From Paraburkholderia sp. BL9I2N2 (GTDB lineage Bacteria; Pseudomonadota; Gammaproteobacteria; Burkholderiales; Burkholderiaceae), in assembly GCF_004339745.1 (NCBI RefSeq), contig NZ_SMGP01000003.1, forward strand, positions 558,001 through 622,000: a stretch of 64,000 nt of DNA. The letters run 5' to 3'. The notes under the pieces were generated by a model that was not told the DNA's origin, did no database searches, and saw only the letters and a program-made list of their open reading frames with translations. The position numbers and the translations under genes were made by a program. Position 1 is the stretch's first letter. Each line of letters starts with the position of its first letter. Positions 25,430-34,737 of this stretch are shown here, in pieces.

Positions 25430-26734
25430 TTAGCCGGACGACGCTCCCGCCGCGGCGCGCCTCGGCATCTCGCTCTGCCCGACGACGGTTTCCGTCGGCA
25501 CCGGCTGTGGCGCCCGCGCCACGCGCGCATAGATCTGCGCGAGCGACTCGCCCACACCGCGCCAGGTGAATTCGGCATGCGCGCGAGCGAGCCCCGCTTC
25601 GCCCATCCGGCGCGCCATATCGGGGTCACGCCTCAACTGATCCAGACACACGGCGAGCGCGACCGGATCGCGCGGCGGCACCAGAAAGCCCGTGACGCCA
25701 TCGGCCACCGAATAACTAATCCCGCCCACGTCGGCGCCGATCACCGGCGTGCCGCAAGCCATTGCCTCGACCGGTGTAATGCCGAAGGGCTCGTACCACG
25801 GCGTCGTCACGAACACATCGGCGGCGCTATAGAAGTAGCGCAATTGCGCACGGCCGCGCCGCCCGACGAACGTGGTTTGTCCCTCCACGCCACACTCGCT
25901 GGCGATGCTGCGCAAGCGTGCGATTTCTGGTGTCGCGAGTTCGTTCGGCACGTCGGAGTTGCCGCCCACAACATACAGTCTCGCGGACACGCGGAAAGCC
26001 TGCTTCAGAACGCTCACGCCCCGTACCACGTTGTCGATCCCTTTGCGTGGAACGAGCCGGCCGAGTTGCAGCACGATGAATTCGTCGCGCTTCCAGCCGA
26101 GCGCTTCGCGTGCGACGGCGCGCCCGATGGGCCAGAACTCGTCGGCGTCGAAACCACACGGGACGATCCGGATGCGCGCAGGGTCGGCATGGTAGTGCTC
26201 GATCAGGTCGGCTTCGTCCTGCGGACACTCGGCGACGATGACATCCGACAGCGCAACGAGGTCGTCTTCGATCGCGAAGCGTTCGTCCGGAAAGCCGTCG
26301 CTCGTGCCCTGATGAATCCGGCGCAGCCGGCCGAGCGCATGAAAGGTGGTGACGAGTGGAATGCCGAGTGCCGCCTTCACCTTCAACGCGGCGAGACCGG
26401 ACATGAAGAAGTTCGCGTGCATCACGTCGTACCTCGCACTTTCTCGGCGAAAGAATTCGATGAGGAATGCTGCGAACTCATCCATGAATGGCAGCAGCTG
26501 TTCCTTCGGCAGTTGCATCGGCGGACCGGCAGGCACATGGATCACTCGCACGCCGTCCATGTCGGAGATGAGCGGCAGCAGCGCGCGGTCCCGCCGCGTG
26601 AACACGTCGACCTGATGGCCGGCTTCGAGCAGCTGGCGCGCGACGTTTGCCACGTAGATGTTCTGTCCACCGCTATCGACTCCACCAGCAAGTGCGAGCG
26701 GCGAAGCGTGTTCACTGATAAGAGCGATTTTCAT
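25430..26734 (-). CDS. Family 4 glycosyltransferase, first gene of the glycan operon
   Basis: A 434-residue GT-B enzyme starting MKIALISEHASPLALAGGVD at ATG 26734. The N-terminal domain has GGVDSGGQNIYVANVARQLL, the Gly-rich acceptor loop seen in MshA/sucrose-phosphate-synthase-like GT4 enzymes, and a DVMHANFFMSGL loop. The C-terminal domain has IVLQLGRLVPRKGIDNVVRG (R...K phosphate contacts) and PWYEPFGITPVEAMACGTPV (E-x7-E). About 95 bases separate it from the phosphatase gene, a possible internal start point. Longer upstream in-frame text (to 27244) is non-coding. Function: adds a hexose or similar sugar in surface glycan assembly (inference). Confidence 0.9.
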   Translation of the reverse strand: MKIALISEHASPLALAGGVDSGGQNIYVANVARQLLEAGHQVDVFTRRDRALLPLISDMDGVRVIHVPAGPPMQLPKEQLLPFMDEFAAFLIEFFRRESARYDVMHANFFMSGLAALKVKAALGIPLVTTFHALGRLRRIHQGTSDGFPDERFAIEDDLVALSDVIVAECPQDEADLIEHYHADPARIRIVPCGFDADEFWPIGRAVAREALGWKRDEFIVLQLGRLVPRKGIDNVVRGVSVLKQAFRVSARLYVVGGNSDVPNELATPEIARLRSIASECGVEGQTTFVGRRGRAQLRYFYSAADVFVTTPWYEPFGITPVEAMACGTPVIGADVGGISYSVADGVTGFLVPPRDPVALAVCLDQLRRDPDMARRMGEAGLARAHAEFTWRGVGESLAQIYARVARAPQPVPTETVVGQSEMPRRAAAGASSG

Positions 26735-27416
26735 CGATACCTTCCGCAGTGTGGTGAATGGCGGACGTTGAGCGAAGTCGGCTTCCCGGGGCAGGCTGTG
26801 CGTATCTGCCCGGTCGCGGCTTACCGCGGGCCGCAGCATGCGGTGTGCCAAACGGCTACAGAACGGACGCGGGACAACGTAAATGCTTTTGCCGCGACGA
26901 CCTAAGCGCTGTGGCGCGCCCCGGTCTCGTTTTCGAAGCGCTGTGGCAGTCCCTGTTTTTACAAGTGGGACGTGTAACTTTGGCAAGGAAAAGCACTCAG
27001 CACTACGGGTGCTACGGACGCGTTGGCGGACAAAGGCTAAATACGCAGTACTAATGACTAGCTGCACGCAGCCATTTGCGCGTGACCGGGGAGCCGACTG
27101 CGTTATATCTGCTGATCGCGGACCTGTGCCGTCACGAGATCGCGCAGGCAAGTCAAGGGCAGTGCATCGCGTGGAGGGTGGATCGTCACAACAATCACGC
27201 GTGGGTGAGCGTGCCGGGGATGGGCGACAAGCCGGCGCAGCCATTGACTGTGCGTGGGATGGAGACGGCGCTGACGCGACTGCCGCCAGCCTTACGCCAG
27301 TGCCAATGCATGGGCCGCTCGCATATGTCCCGATGCTGCCGCTGCGTCCGGTTGCTGATTCCGACCGGCATGCAGCGCGCGACCCGTCTATAGAGCGTCC
27401 TGACGGCGCGAGGTCG
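26735..27416. other. Region between the glycan operon and the response-regulator remnant
   Basis: The glycan operon promoter should lie just right of 26735. A plus-strand frame from 27076 (ADLCRHEIAQASQGQCIAWR...) looks partly protein-like but has only a TTG start and dissolves after 27300, so it is probably a remnant. No motif was recognised. Confidence 0.4.
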
Positions 27417-27660
27417 CTCGAAGGTCAGTCAGTGATGGTCGTCGACGATCAGGAGGAAGCGCGAGACGTGACCGATGCCGTGCGGAGCTCGAGCGGTGCG
27501 CCTGTGCACCTCGCGTCTTCGTGCGCCGAGGCGTTGAATGGCTTTCCCTGGCGGGCCTGAAATGGCCGCACGTGTCGTTGTGCGACAGTGTGCTCGCCGA
27601 CGAAGATGACTACGAAGACGTTTTGCCGCGACTGCGAGCGCAGCGTGCAGTCGTTCAGCC
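27417..27660 (+). pseudogene. Response regulator receiver domain, frameshifted
   Basis: The text LEGQSVMVVDDQEEARDVTD, HLASSCAEAL and then, in another frame, WLSLAGLKWPHVSLCDSVLA is a receiver domain with the acidic pair (DD) and the phospho-Asp strand split by a frameshift near 27530. The C-terminal half of the domain is not recoverable. Confidence 0.65.
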
Positions 27661-27854
27661 GTTTCCCTCGGAAGATACAAGCACGATGTCGCACTCGCAT
27701 TGAGCTTCAGCATGGACGGCCGGGGAAAGCAGACGCCGCGCGGGGGTACCAAGCTTGCGCCTCACCGACCCGGCATGGTGGTTGCTGCGGCCCGGTAGAT
27801 GCAATGAGCCTTCGGCCGTCATAACCCACTCAACATATTCAAGGAAGGTTACGC

Positions 27855-28397
27855 ATGAAACGGATTACACTTCTCGCCGCCGCAGGTGCTTCTTTTTGGC
27901 TCTTTTCACCTGTGGTCAACGCACAGACCCAAGCCGCCTCCACTACTGAAGCGAATCCCCTGCCTCGGATGGACAAGGACTTCGTTCAGGCCGCCAGCAT
28001 GTCGTCGTCGACTGAAATCGACGCAGCGAAGCTCGCGACCAGCAAGTCCACCGACAAGGATGTGAAGTCGTTTGCTCGTCACATGATGGTGGACCATACC
28101 AAGCTGACCATGCAACTGAAGATGGCTGCACCGCATGGCGTCGAGGTGCCGAAAGACAATTCGGACACCAGCATTCTTGACACATTGAAGCAATTGAATG
28201 GGAAGGAATTCGATCAGGCTTACATACAGAAGGTGGGCTTGGAAGGTCATCAGTCGGCCATCGCGGTGTTCGAAAAAGAGATATCGGACGGACAAAACGC
28301 CGACCTGAAAAAAGCGGCGCAAAAGGCGCTCCCGACGATCAAGGAACATTACAAAATGGCGCAAGATCTCGCGGCGAAAAAGGGCGTGGCCCACTAA
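27855..28397 (+). CDS. DUF4142 secreted or periplasmic protein
   Basis: A 180-residue protein starting MKRITLLAAAGASFWLFSP with a cleavable signal (cut after VNAQ or near it). The mature part is helical and matches DUF4142: DKDFVQAASMSSSTEIDAAK, DVKSFARHMMVDHTKLTMQL and FDQAYIQKVGLEGHQSAIAV, which carry the conserved His residues of a ferritin-like bundle. Family members are annotated as predicted outer-membrane or periplasmic proteins and are often linked to stress; the biochemical role is unknown. AAGGA lies 7 bases before the ATG. Confidence 0.88.
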   Translation: MKRITLLAAAGASFWLFSPVVNAQTQAASTTEANPLPRMDKDFVQAASMSSSTEIDAAKLATSKSTDKDVKSFARHMMVDHTKLTMQLKMAAPHGVEVPKDNSDTSILDTLKQLNGKEFDQAYIQKVGLEGHQSAIAVFEKEISDGQNADLKKAAQKALPTIKEHYKMAQDLAAKKGVAH

Positions 28398-28499
28398 TCG
28401 GCTCGCGACGCGGCGAGCACGCCATCCCCGAAAAGCGTGTCTGCCGCGGTTGCGGTTGCGGCTGCGCGTGCGGCAGGCGAGGCCAGCACACCGTACGTG

Positions 28500-28690
28500 C
28501 CGCTCACGGCAGTGATCCGCGCATTCGGCTGGATCCGGACCTTGATGATCGTGACAACCGTTGTCCCCGTGCCTGTGGGGGCCTACTTTGCGGGCCGGTG
28601 TTGGCCCGTTCCCGACTGGTTGCATGGGGACGCCTTGCGCGGACGGCCATGACGCCCTGTATCGTTTTCGGATTCGCGTCGATAATCGGC
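28500..28690 (+). pseudogene. Remnant of the PhnA-like membrane protein
   Basis: IRAFGWIRTLMIVTTVVPVP and YFAGRCWPVPDWLHG mirror the second helix region of the intact protein at 11025-11744 (MRAFGFGSGVWMIVTTVVAV, YLAGRCAPVLGWLHG). The reading frame breaks near 28630, and an out-of-frame TPCIVFGFASIIG continues the third helix. It is a decayed paralogue. Confidence 0.6.
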
Positions 28691-29159
28691 GTGCGGCGCT
28701 AATTGCCCGTCGCTGGCGTTCTTACCGCGTATGCCTCAGGGGATGCGGGTGGCCGGTCATGCCGCCGACGTCACGACATCGTCGTCCGCCATAAGAACGC
28801 TTGCCATCCCGAACCATTCCCGAGCCCCAACTTGTCATCCGGCATGGCACGCTGTCGGAAATTCACGTGCCGATCTAGCATTTGCATAAGCCAGTTGGAA
28901 GGGCCGATCTGTCGTTGGCGAGGCCGCGTGGTGCTGGCAGGGTGCACTACATACGGGAAACGATTGCCCGTCGCTCGGGCGGAGGCCGGACACTTTCCTG
29001 CTTGGACCAACCAGGTGATTCGATTGACGGTTCTCACCTGACGCTACCAGCGGTACGCTGCTTGCGGCAAAGGGCGCGCGGAGTGCACACCCGCGCATAG
29101 CGCGGGCCATGTTCGGTGCCATGCTGCTGGAGCGCACTGCGCTTCCCGCAGTGCGCTCG
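28691..29159. other. Region without a supported gene
   Basis: Short overlapping frames on both strands show no motif or ribosome site. The left part continues the decayed membrane-protein copy, and the right part adjoins the Nudix remnant. Confidence 0.4.
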
Positions 29160-29426
29160 ACCATAGGACCTGCTCTCAAAAGCAAATCGGCGATGCCTTT
29201 GGTGGGAATGCTTGCGGGCATGCGCTTGACTTCCTTCAGTCTGGCCCAGCGGCACCGAGCAATTTCGTTGCCGGGCGACGGCTTGGCTTAACTCAGGGAA
29301 GGCCGTGCGCGACAGAGGTTCGTCGGTCTCCGGTCGGCCGCCAGGCATTGCCCAACGGCGGCGCTCCTTAGCGATGAGCAGCAGCCGTCCCTTTCTGCTA
29401 CACGCTACGGTGGCCCGTTGTTTCAT
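29160..29426 (-). pseudogene. Nudix hydrolase remnant with internal deletion
   Basis: The start MKQRATVACSRKGRLLLIAK and WAMPGGRPETDEPLSRTAFP is a Nudix N terminus, but the Nudix box is lost after PEL (no R-E-x-x-E-E-x-G). The end of the domain reappears in another frame as NEIARCRWARLKEVKR and PASIPTKGIADLLLR. A deletion of roughly 50-60 codons plus a frameshift inactivated it. Confidence 0.6.
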
Positions 29427-29691
29427 GGTCGGTTCCTGGGAAATATCGACGGCCGAGCATGGGCCGTGCCGCGATCGTGCGACTCTGGATGAGAGAGTGC
29501 TCCTGGCGTGTGTCTGCCGGGTCGCTCCGCTGCGCCTCTCTCAGTGCATCGCAGGACAAGGTATCGACACCGCTATCCCGCAGTGGGCGCGCGGGATGGA
29601 GCGACGGGACTCGCCACCGTCTGGCGGGTCGTTCGCGAGCTTCCTTGCCGGTGCGGCTGTGTGGGGAGGCGCCTAGAATCCCGCCCACGCG

Positions 29692-29913
29692 TTAATGCTC
29701 GTCGACCCAGGCAACAGCACGCTCTCGTGCGAGAGCCATTGCTTCATGTTCATCGACAAACGCCAGATGAAATTCCATCTCGTGCACGTCTTCCGCGGCG
29801 AGGCCATCACCCTGCTGCCTGTAAATACGGGCGTAGCCGACGATGTCTCCATCGACCAGGCTAGCCGATACATGGATTGTGTATCCGCGATATTGACTTT
29901 GCATGGCGCGCAT
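29692..29913 (-). CDS. Small protein of the YRGY family
   Basis: A 73-residue protein starting MRAMQSQYRGYTIHVSASLV. It shares the Q-x-YRGYxI-x-V opening and a C-terminal F-x-x-E-x-E-A-x-x-x-x-x-R-A helix with two other proteins in the window (39872-40144 and 54698-54961). The predicted fold is a beta hairpin followed by a helix. There is no known function; a second in-frame ATG lies three codons later. The gene is isolated and reads like a real, conserved small protein. Confidence 0.6.
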   Translation of the reverse strand: MRAMQSQYRGYTIHVSASLVDGDIVGYARIYRQQGDGLAAEDVHEMEFHLAFVDEHEAMALARERAVAWVDEH

Positions 29914-30162
29914 TCCGAAAAGTAGAACCGTCGTAGCAGTGATCGTGCCGCGGAAGCGGACCGACCATGCTGTTCAGAGGCGACTATGCGAAAGTCCCTT
30001 GCCACGATCGCGTCAGTGCCCGAAAGGGGCGCGTGCTCGTCCCGCAGTCCTGATGCGAGTCCAGTCGTGCTGATGTACATCGCGTGCATAACGCCCCCGG
30101 GAACGCCGCGGAAACGCGCGAGATCATCGTGTCCAGATGCTCGCGCTGTGGGCATGCTGAAA

Positions 30163-30315
30163 TCATCGGCTGGCGGGGGAAGGGGAACTGCTGGCAGCCG
30201 AATCTGCATTCGCTGCCCCCCCTGCTTTGTCACCGGGTTTGCAGCCGGTGGAAATGGCCAAGGCGAACACCATGATGGCGCCGGCCAGGATTCGCGTGTA
30301 GAAAGTCGGGGGCAT
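30163..30315 (-). CDS. Small lipoprotein
   Basis: A 50-residue frame starting MPPTFYTRILAGAIMVFALA at ATG 30315 with GAGAG about ten bases upstream. A hydrophobic signal ends in the lipobox ISTGC, and the short mature part (KPGDKAGGAANADSAASS...) is Gly/Ala/Ser-rich. It is too short for most gene callers. The overlapping longer frames in this region are shadows. Function unknown; signal and lipobox give moderate confidence. Confidence 0.6.
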   Translation of the reverse strand: MPPTFYTRILAGAIMVFALAISTGCKPGDKAGGAANADSAASSSPSPASR

Positions 30316-31132
30316 TGTCGTCTCTCGTCAAGCTTCATAGCATCTGTCTGCGCCTGCCTCGCTGCGCATAACAATATGGCTCCCTTCATCGAGCTAATCT
30401 TTTCGCAGCGACCCTGGTCGCCAATGGGCGCGGTAATGGGCGGGCATGCGCATCCGCTGCCGGTTCCACGCTGCTGGTTCCAGTCTGGGATAGCACGTAG
30501 CACGCCTGGAACCCATGCGCCGCGCCGTGCTTTGCAGACGTGGAGTGTCTGCTGGTGAACAGGGTGCTGATTGCATGACCGTTCAAGCGGCTTACGCGCA
30601 GCGGGGGTCGTGCGGTCATGCGCAGAACGAAAGAAGCAGCGCAACTGTCCAGATCGCTAACTGGCAGGCTAGCATGCCACGATTAAGCGTTTTCATCCTG
30701 CGTTCCCTCGAAAATGCTGACTGAGCGCCACCAGCCACATGGCCGACTCGCGTGTAAACAATCCATGCAGCGCGCCGGTGGGTCGTGCCAGCCCTGGACG
30801 GCTCTATTCACAGCGGACTCCTTGAGCGGCGCAGGATGGCCGCCCCTGAAGGAATTACGACCCGTACACGTGAAAATTACAACGTCTGGTTCGCAAGGCC
30901 GATGCGGCAAGGGGTGGCTCAGATTCAGGCGATGGGCGAATGACCGCCCGAATGACGAGATGGATCATCGCGCTATCGGCAGCAAACGCCGGCTCAGCTC
31001 GAGCGCCAGCGCGAATGAAGCGTTGCAACTCACGAGCCTGCGGGGACTGGACGGCTTCCCTGGTCGACTGACTTCGGTCAAAGCCGTCGGCATGCGCGTG
31101 CCGATGGCTGGCAACAAAGGGTTAGGGACCAA
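30316..31132. other. Region without a supported gene
   Basis: Both strands carry only frames with no motif and poor starts. No terminators or repeats were recognised in about 800 bases. Confidence 0.4.
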
Positions 31133-31470
31133 ATGAAAACCATCCTCGACGACGACCCGTTCATCGCGAAGTCCTGGACACGCATTGTTCGTCTGGCGGC
31201 ATATCGGGTCATAATCGCTGGCAATGGCAGCGAGGGATTTGCCGCTGCAAGGGCTGAGGTCGATGCCCACTGTGGACGGCGTCGAGCTCTGTCGTCAGCT
31301 CAAGCGGGAAACACGTCATTGCGCATCTGAAGCGACAGTATCGTACTGTACCGATGTTCTCCCTTTATGCTGCGACCAACTGGAGCGCCCTGCCTCTGAC
31401 GTTGGGACCCGGGAAGGAGGGGCGACGTCCGCCAGTGTCGCGATTGTTGAATACACTGAATGTCGTGTAG
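31133..31470 (+). pseudogene. Single-domain response regulator, frameshifted
   Basis: MKTILDDDPFIAKSWTRIVR followed by YRVIIAGNGSEGFAAARAE is a receiver N terminus with part of the first strand deleted. In the next frame, MPTVDGVELCRQLKRETRHC gives the loop after the phospho-Asp. The strand with the Asp itself and the rest of the domain are disrupted. Confidence 0.65.
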
Positions 31471-31675
31471 AAACGGCAGGAGTGGCCGAACATGAAAGCT
31501 GGCTGGCACCGAAGACTGAGAGCAAGCGAGCACTATAGAGCCGGGAGCGGTCTAGTTCCGCGTTTGCCACCGGCTTCAGGGCCCGTGGAGACGTATTGGT
31601 CGGCAGTCAGGGAAGCAGTCCGTGATGGCGCACTCGCGGTCGACTGTCTACATAGGTTGCAGAAGGGTAACGGTC

Positions 31676-32170
31676 ATGCTGCCTGAGCCAGTTTTCCGTG
31701 AAGTATTGCTGCGAATGGTCGTCGCAGTGCTTGTTGGCTGCGTGGTGGGCGTGGACCGCAATCTCCGCGGCAAACCCACCGGGGTGAAAACCTTGGGTCT
31801 GGTTGCGCTCGGCGCTTGCCTTGTAACCATGGCGGGCGCAGGGTTTGCCGTAAGCGGAGTGGGGATTGATGCGAATGCCGCTCGCGCCATTCAGGGCATC
31901 GTTACTGGTGTTGGATTCCTCGGTGCCGGCGTTATCGTTCAGACCGGCGGCGAAGAGAAAATTCGTGGGCTTACGACCGCGGCGTCCATATGGGTAACGG
32001 CGGCTCTGGGCATCGTCTGCGGTATAGGTGCATGGTCTATTGCGCTCACAGCCACCGTGCTTCTGGTCCTGCTACTAATCCTTGGTCGTCCGGTCGAGCG
32101 CGCGCTGCATCGGCGCTGGTTGAAACTGCCACAACAAGACCGCGATATCATTACGCGGCACGAGGAATAG
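31676..32170 (+). CDS. MgtC/SapB family membrane protein
   Basis: A 164-residue inner-membrane protein starting MLPEPVFREVLLRMVVAVLV at ATG 31676 with GAAGGG upstream. Features of the MgtC N-terminal domain are GCVVGVDRNLRGKPTGVKTL (the conserved charged loop), ARAIQGIVTGVGFLGAGVIV and GLTTAASIWVTAALGIVCGI, in about five helices. MgtC proteins aid survival in low Mg2+ and inside phagocytes and modulate the F-ATPase in Salmonella. This one lacks the C-terminal ACT-like domain, as SapB-type members do. It sits just before a dead Nramp gene; the two may once have been a metal-homeostasis pair. Confidence 0.9.
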   Translation: MLPEPVFREVLLRMVVAVLVGCVVGVDRNLRGKPTGVKTLGLVALGACLVTMAGAGFAVSGVGIDANAARAIQGIVTGVGFLGAGVIVQTGGEEKIRGLTTAASIWVTAALGIVCGIGAWSIALTATVLLVLLLILGRPVERALHRRWLKLPQQDRDIITRHEE

Positions 32171-32249
32171 TGGCCGGGCGCATTCCCGGCCGGTATCGTC
32201 TCCCGGGACCCTTCCCGACCCAACTCGATCCAGCAGAGCAATCAATCAC

Positions 32250-33013
32250 ATGTCCAACGATAGAGAACTGCCCGTGTCACGGTTCGCCTGGAGGTTCTCG
32301 AGGCCGGTCGACGAGTTCGATCGAAGCTTATCGCCGGCGTGCTTATCACCGCGTTCGACGCCTTTCTGCTGCTGCTCCTGATGAACAAGGGCTTCCGCTT
32401 TCTCGAAGCCTTAGTGATCGCGCTGCTGCTCGTGATCGCGGTGTGCTTTGCGGTGCAGATCGTCGCGGCGGCGCCGCCGGTCATGGCCGTGCTGCGGGGC
32501 TTCGTGCCCTCGCCGGAAATCGTGACCAACCGCGAGATGCTCTATGTCGCAATCGGCATCATCGGCGCGACGGTTATGCCGCACAACCTGTATCTGCACT
32601 CGTCGGTTGTGCAGACCCGGGCATACGCGCGCAACGATGAGGGACGGCGCGATGCGATCAGATGGGCCACGACGGACAGCACCATTGCGCTCATGCTCGC
32701 GCTCTTCATCAACGCGGCGATCCTGATGGTCGCAGCGAGCGTGTTTCATGGTACCGGCCACACGGACGTCGCCGAAATCGGTGAGGCCTACAGGCTTCTT
32801 TCGCCGTTGCTCGGGCTCGGCATTGCATCGACGCTGTTCGCGCTTGCACTGCTCGCCTCGGGGCTTAATTCGACCGTGACGGCGACGCTCGCGGGGCAGA
32901 TTGTCATGGAGGGCGTTCTCAGGCTTCGCATGCCCTACTGGGCGCGTCGGCTGGTCACACGCGGCATCGCAATCGTGCCGGTCGTGGTCGTCGCCGTGCC
33001 CTTCTCGCCGTAG
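32250..33013 (+). pseudogene. Nramp (MntH-like) metal transporter, truncated at both ends
   Basis: The gene starts with a MSNDRELPVSRFAW leader in one frame and then continues in another from about 32339. The core reads FDAFLLLLLMNKGFRFLEAL, IGIIGATVMPHNLYLHSSVV (the MPHNLYLHS motif of Nramp helix 6) and LLASGLNSTVTATLAGQIVM. The first helices with the DPGN metal-binding motif are deleted, and the end stops at VVAVPFSP. It can no longer transport. It probably derives from mntH. Confidence 0.85.
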
Positions 33014-33042
33014 AGAGCGCCCTAAGGGTCGGCGGGCTGTCC

Positions 33043-33211
33043 ATGGGAAGTACAACGTTTGGGGAACGGGTCCGCGCGAAGGCGTATGCGCTTTGGGAGG
33101 CTGACGGTAGCATGGAGGGTCGCCGATGAGTATTGGCAGAGGGCTCACCGCCTTGTCGAGGAAGAGAGCGCAGGCGGCGACAGTGCTGATGCAACGCAGG
33201 ATGCAGCGTAA
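33043..33211 (+). pseudogene. DUF2934 protein with a single frameshift
   Basis: MGSTTFGERVRAKAYALWEA and DGSMEGRR end in a stop, while the next frame continues DEYWQRAHRLVEEESAG to a stop at 33209-33211. The joined text matches the intact DUF2934 protein at 36610-36819 (RIRAKAYELWQDDGSMEG, DEYWRRARSLVEAE). One base change disrupted it. Confidence 0.75.
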
Positions 33212-33499
33212 TGCGACGACGGGCCGGCGTGAACTACATTTGTCCCGTTTCAGCGCGGTCAGGGGGCGAGATTTCGGTCGTTAAGCAGGCCGCAGGAACC
33301 GGTCAAATCAAGGCAGTGGACAGGAACGCCCGGATCGCGAGGGTCCTATCGGCGTCGACAGTGGCATGGCTGTGGCTAAGCGGACGCGCGCGTCTCACCG
33401 ATGCAAACAGGGCGACACGGCAGTTGCGGACGGCTTTTTGTTCGCTGGGTACGGTAGTTGCGCGCCACACATTGCATTCCGCAACGAGAGGAGAGTTCG
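33212..33499. other. Region without a supported gene
   Basis: Frames here are shadows with no ribosome site; the right end leads into the strong ribosome site of the small gene at 33500. Confidence 0.4.
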
Positions 33500-33673
33500 A
33501 TGATCTCAGATCTGCCCGGCAGTCAAATTGACCTTCCTGATGACCAGCCAGACGGGGGAAAGCGGACACCTGATAATCCTCCCGAATCCGGCACACCATC
33601 CCCCGACAGCGCCGCCGAAGAAGAAAAGATCCTTGATGAAGGTGAAACGCAACCGCCCACGAATCAAAAATGA
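33500..33673 (+). CDS. Small acidic, Pro/Asp-rich protein
   Basis: A 57-residue hydrophilic protein starting MISDLPGSQIDLPDDQPDGG with GAGGAGAG six bases upstream, a very strong ribosome site. It is rich in Asp, Glu and Pro (DDQPDGGKRTPDNPPESG) and probably disordered. No domain is recognised. The ribosome site decides the start over an upstream in-frame codon at 33458. Context among stress genes is the only hint of a role. Confidence 0.65.
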   Translation: MISDLPGSQIDLPDDQPDGGKRTPDNPPESGTPSPDSAAEEEKILDEGETQPPTNQK

Positions 33674-34003
33674 CTGGCACGGCGCCGCCCCGAGCCGGCC
33701 CATGTACTGAGCCTGCACCGCCGAACGCCATTGAACGATCTATGCCCGACGCTTCGGCGCGTTTCACCCGGCCACTACTATCGGCGGTTGACAGGCACGT
33801 CCGATGCGCAAATTAGAAGAGAGCGTCGCGGTCCGCCTACGGGCCGCGCCGCAGCGGCAGGCGCCTGCCTGCCGAACTCAAGAGCCGTACCCAAGCCGAA
33901 TCCGATGCGAAGTCAGGTGAGCGTGCGTGCGAAGCGCGCGAGCCAAAGCTGATGCGAGCCGCGGTGTACAGCATCCATGGACGTTAAAGCGAAGGAGAGA
34001 ATC

Positions 34004-34183
34004 ATGCAAGACGCCAATCAGGGTGGCGAACAGATGAATCCGGGTGACGAAGCGCCAGCCGACGCACCCGGCACGGGCGAAGACCTATGCCGCGCGTGCC
34101 ACGGCACCGGCAAAATAGAAGGGGAGCAGTGCAAGGCGTGCGGGGGCACCGGCAAAGTGCAACAAGGTATCGGAGGCGGTTGA
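34004..34183 (+). CDS. Small CxxCxGxG zinc-finger protein
   Basis: A 59-residue protein starting MQDANQGGEQMNPGDEAPA at ATG 34004 with GGAGAG upstream. The C-terminal half has CRACHGTGKIEGEQCKACGG, two CxxCxGxG repeats like one zinc centre of DnaJ, so it should bind one Zn(II). Free-standing mini-DnaJ zinc fingers of this size occur in Burkholderiaceae; the partner is unknown. The longer reading from 33977 is disfavoured. Confidence 0.75.
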   Translation: MQDANQGGEQMNPGDEAPADAPGTGEDLCRACHGTGKIEGEQCKACGGTGKVQQGIGGG

Positions 34184-34737
34184 GACCTCGCGTGAACTGA
34201 CAGCCTCGCAGGGCAATACGGACACGTGATCACGAGCTTCGACGGAGGCTGTCGCGGCCATCTGACCGAAAAAGCAGCGCGGGTGCCGTTACGTCTCGCT
34301 TTTCCGATGCGGCCACTGCTACCTGATGTTCCCTGGGCCGATTTTTCGCCCTACGGCGGGTCCCGGCTTCACTCCGACGCGCGCATAAAGGAACCCGCGA
34401 CTCCCTGCGGTGTTTTCTGGCCAGTCGTGCGAATTATGCAGTACTCGATGTGCGCAGGCGCGCGAGGAGTTTAGGACCGGGAAACGTTCTGGATCACGGA
34501 TCGCCCCGGCACAGACAATAATGAATTATGAAGCTGCGGCGGCCGTTCCATTGAAGCAGCAGGCGATGTCTCAGCGCGCCGACGCCAGCGGGGGGCGCGC
34601 AAATCACCGTATCCAGAATGCTTCAGCCCCTGTGAACGCTTCGGCCAGCGCCCCGGGCCCAGGGGTTGCTCGTCTATGCGTTTGCAGCGCTACGTGAACG
34701 TAGATCGGCGCAATGGACCCCTCATCAGGAGATCGTC
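34184..34737. other. Region without a supported gene
   Basis: About 550 bases with only weak frames. It should contain the promoter of the SDR oxidoreductase gene; no consensus boxes were assigned. Confidence 0.4.

Noticed and set aside
17470..26734. Reading the carbamoyltransferase cluster as an antibiotic or Nod-factor biosynthesis locus
   Set aside because: No polyketide, peptide synthetase, nodulation or aminoglycoside genes are present; the partners are heptose and surface-glycan enzymes.
25346..26905. A 519-codon plus-strand open frame opposite the GT4 gene
   Set aside because: It is antisense to a gene with full GT4 motifs, and its composition (many His, Arg, Ala, Asp) shows no fold or motif. 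High GC favours long antisense frames.
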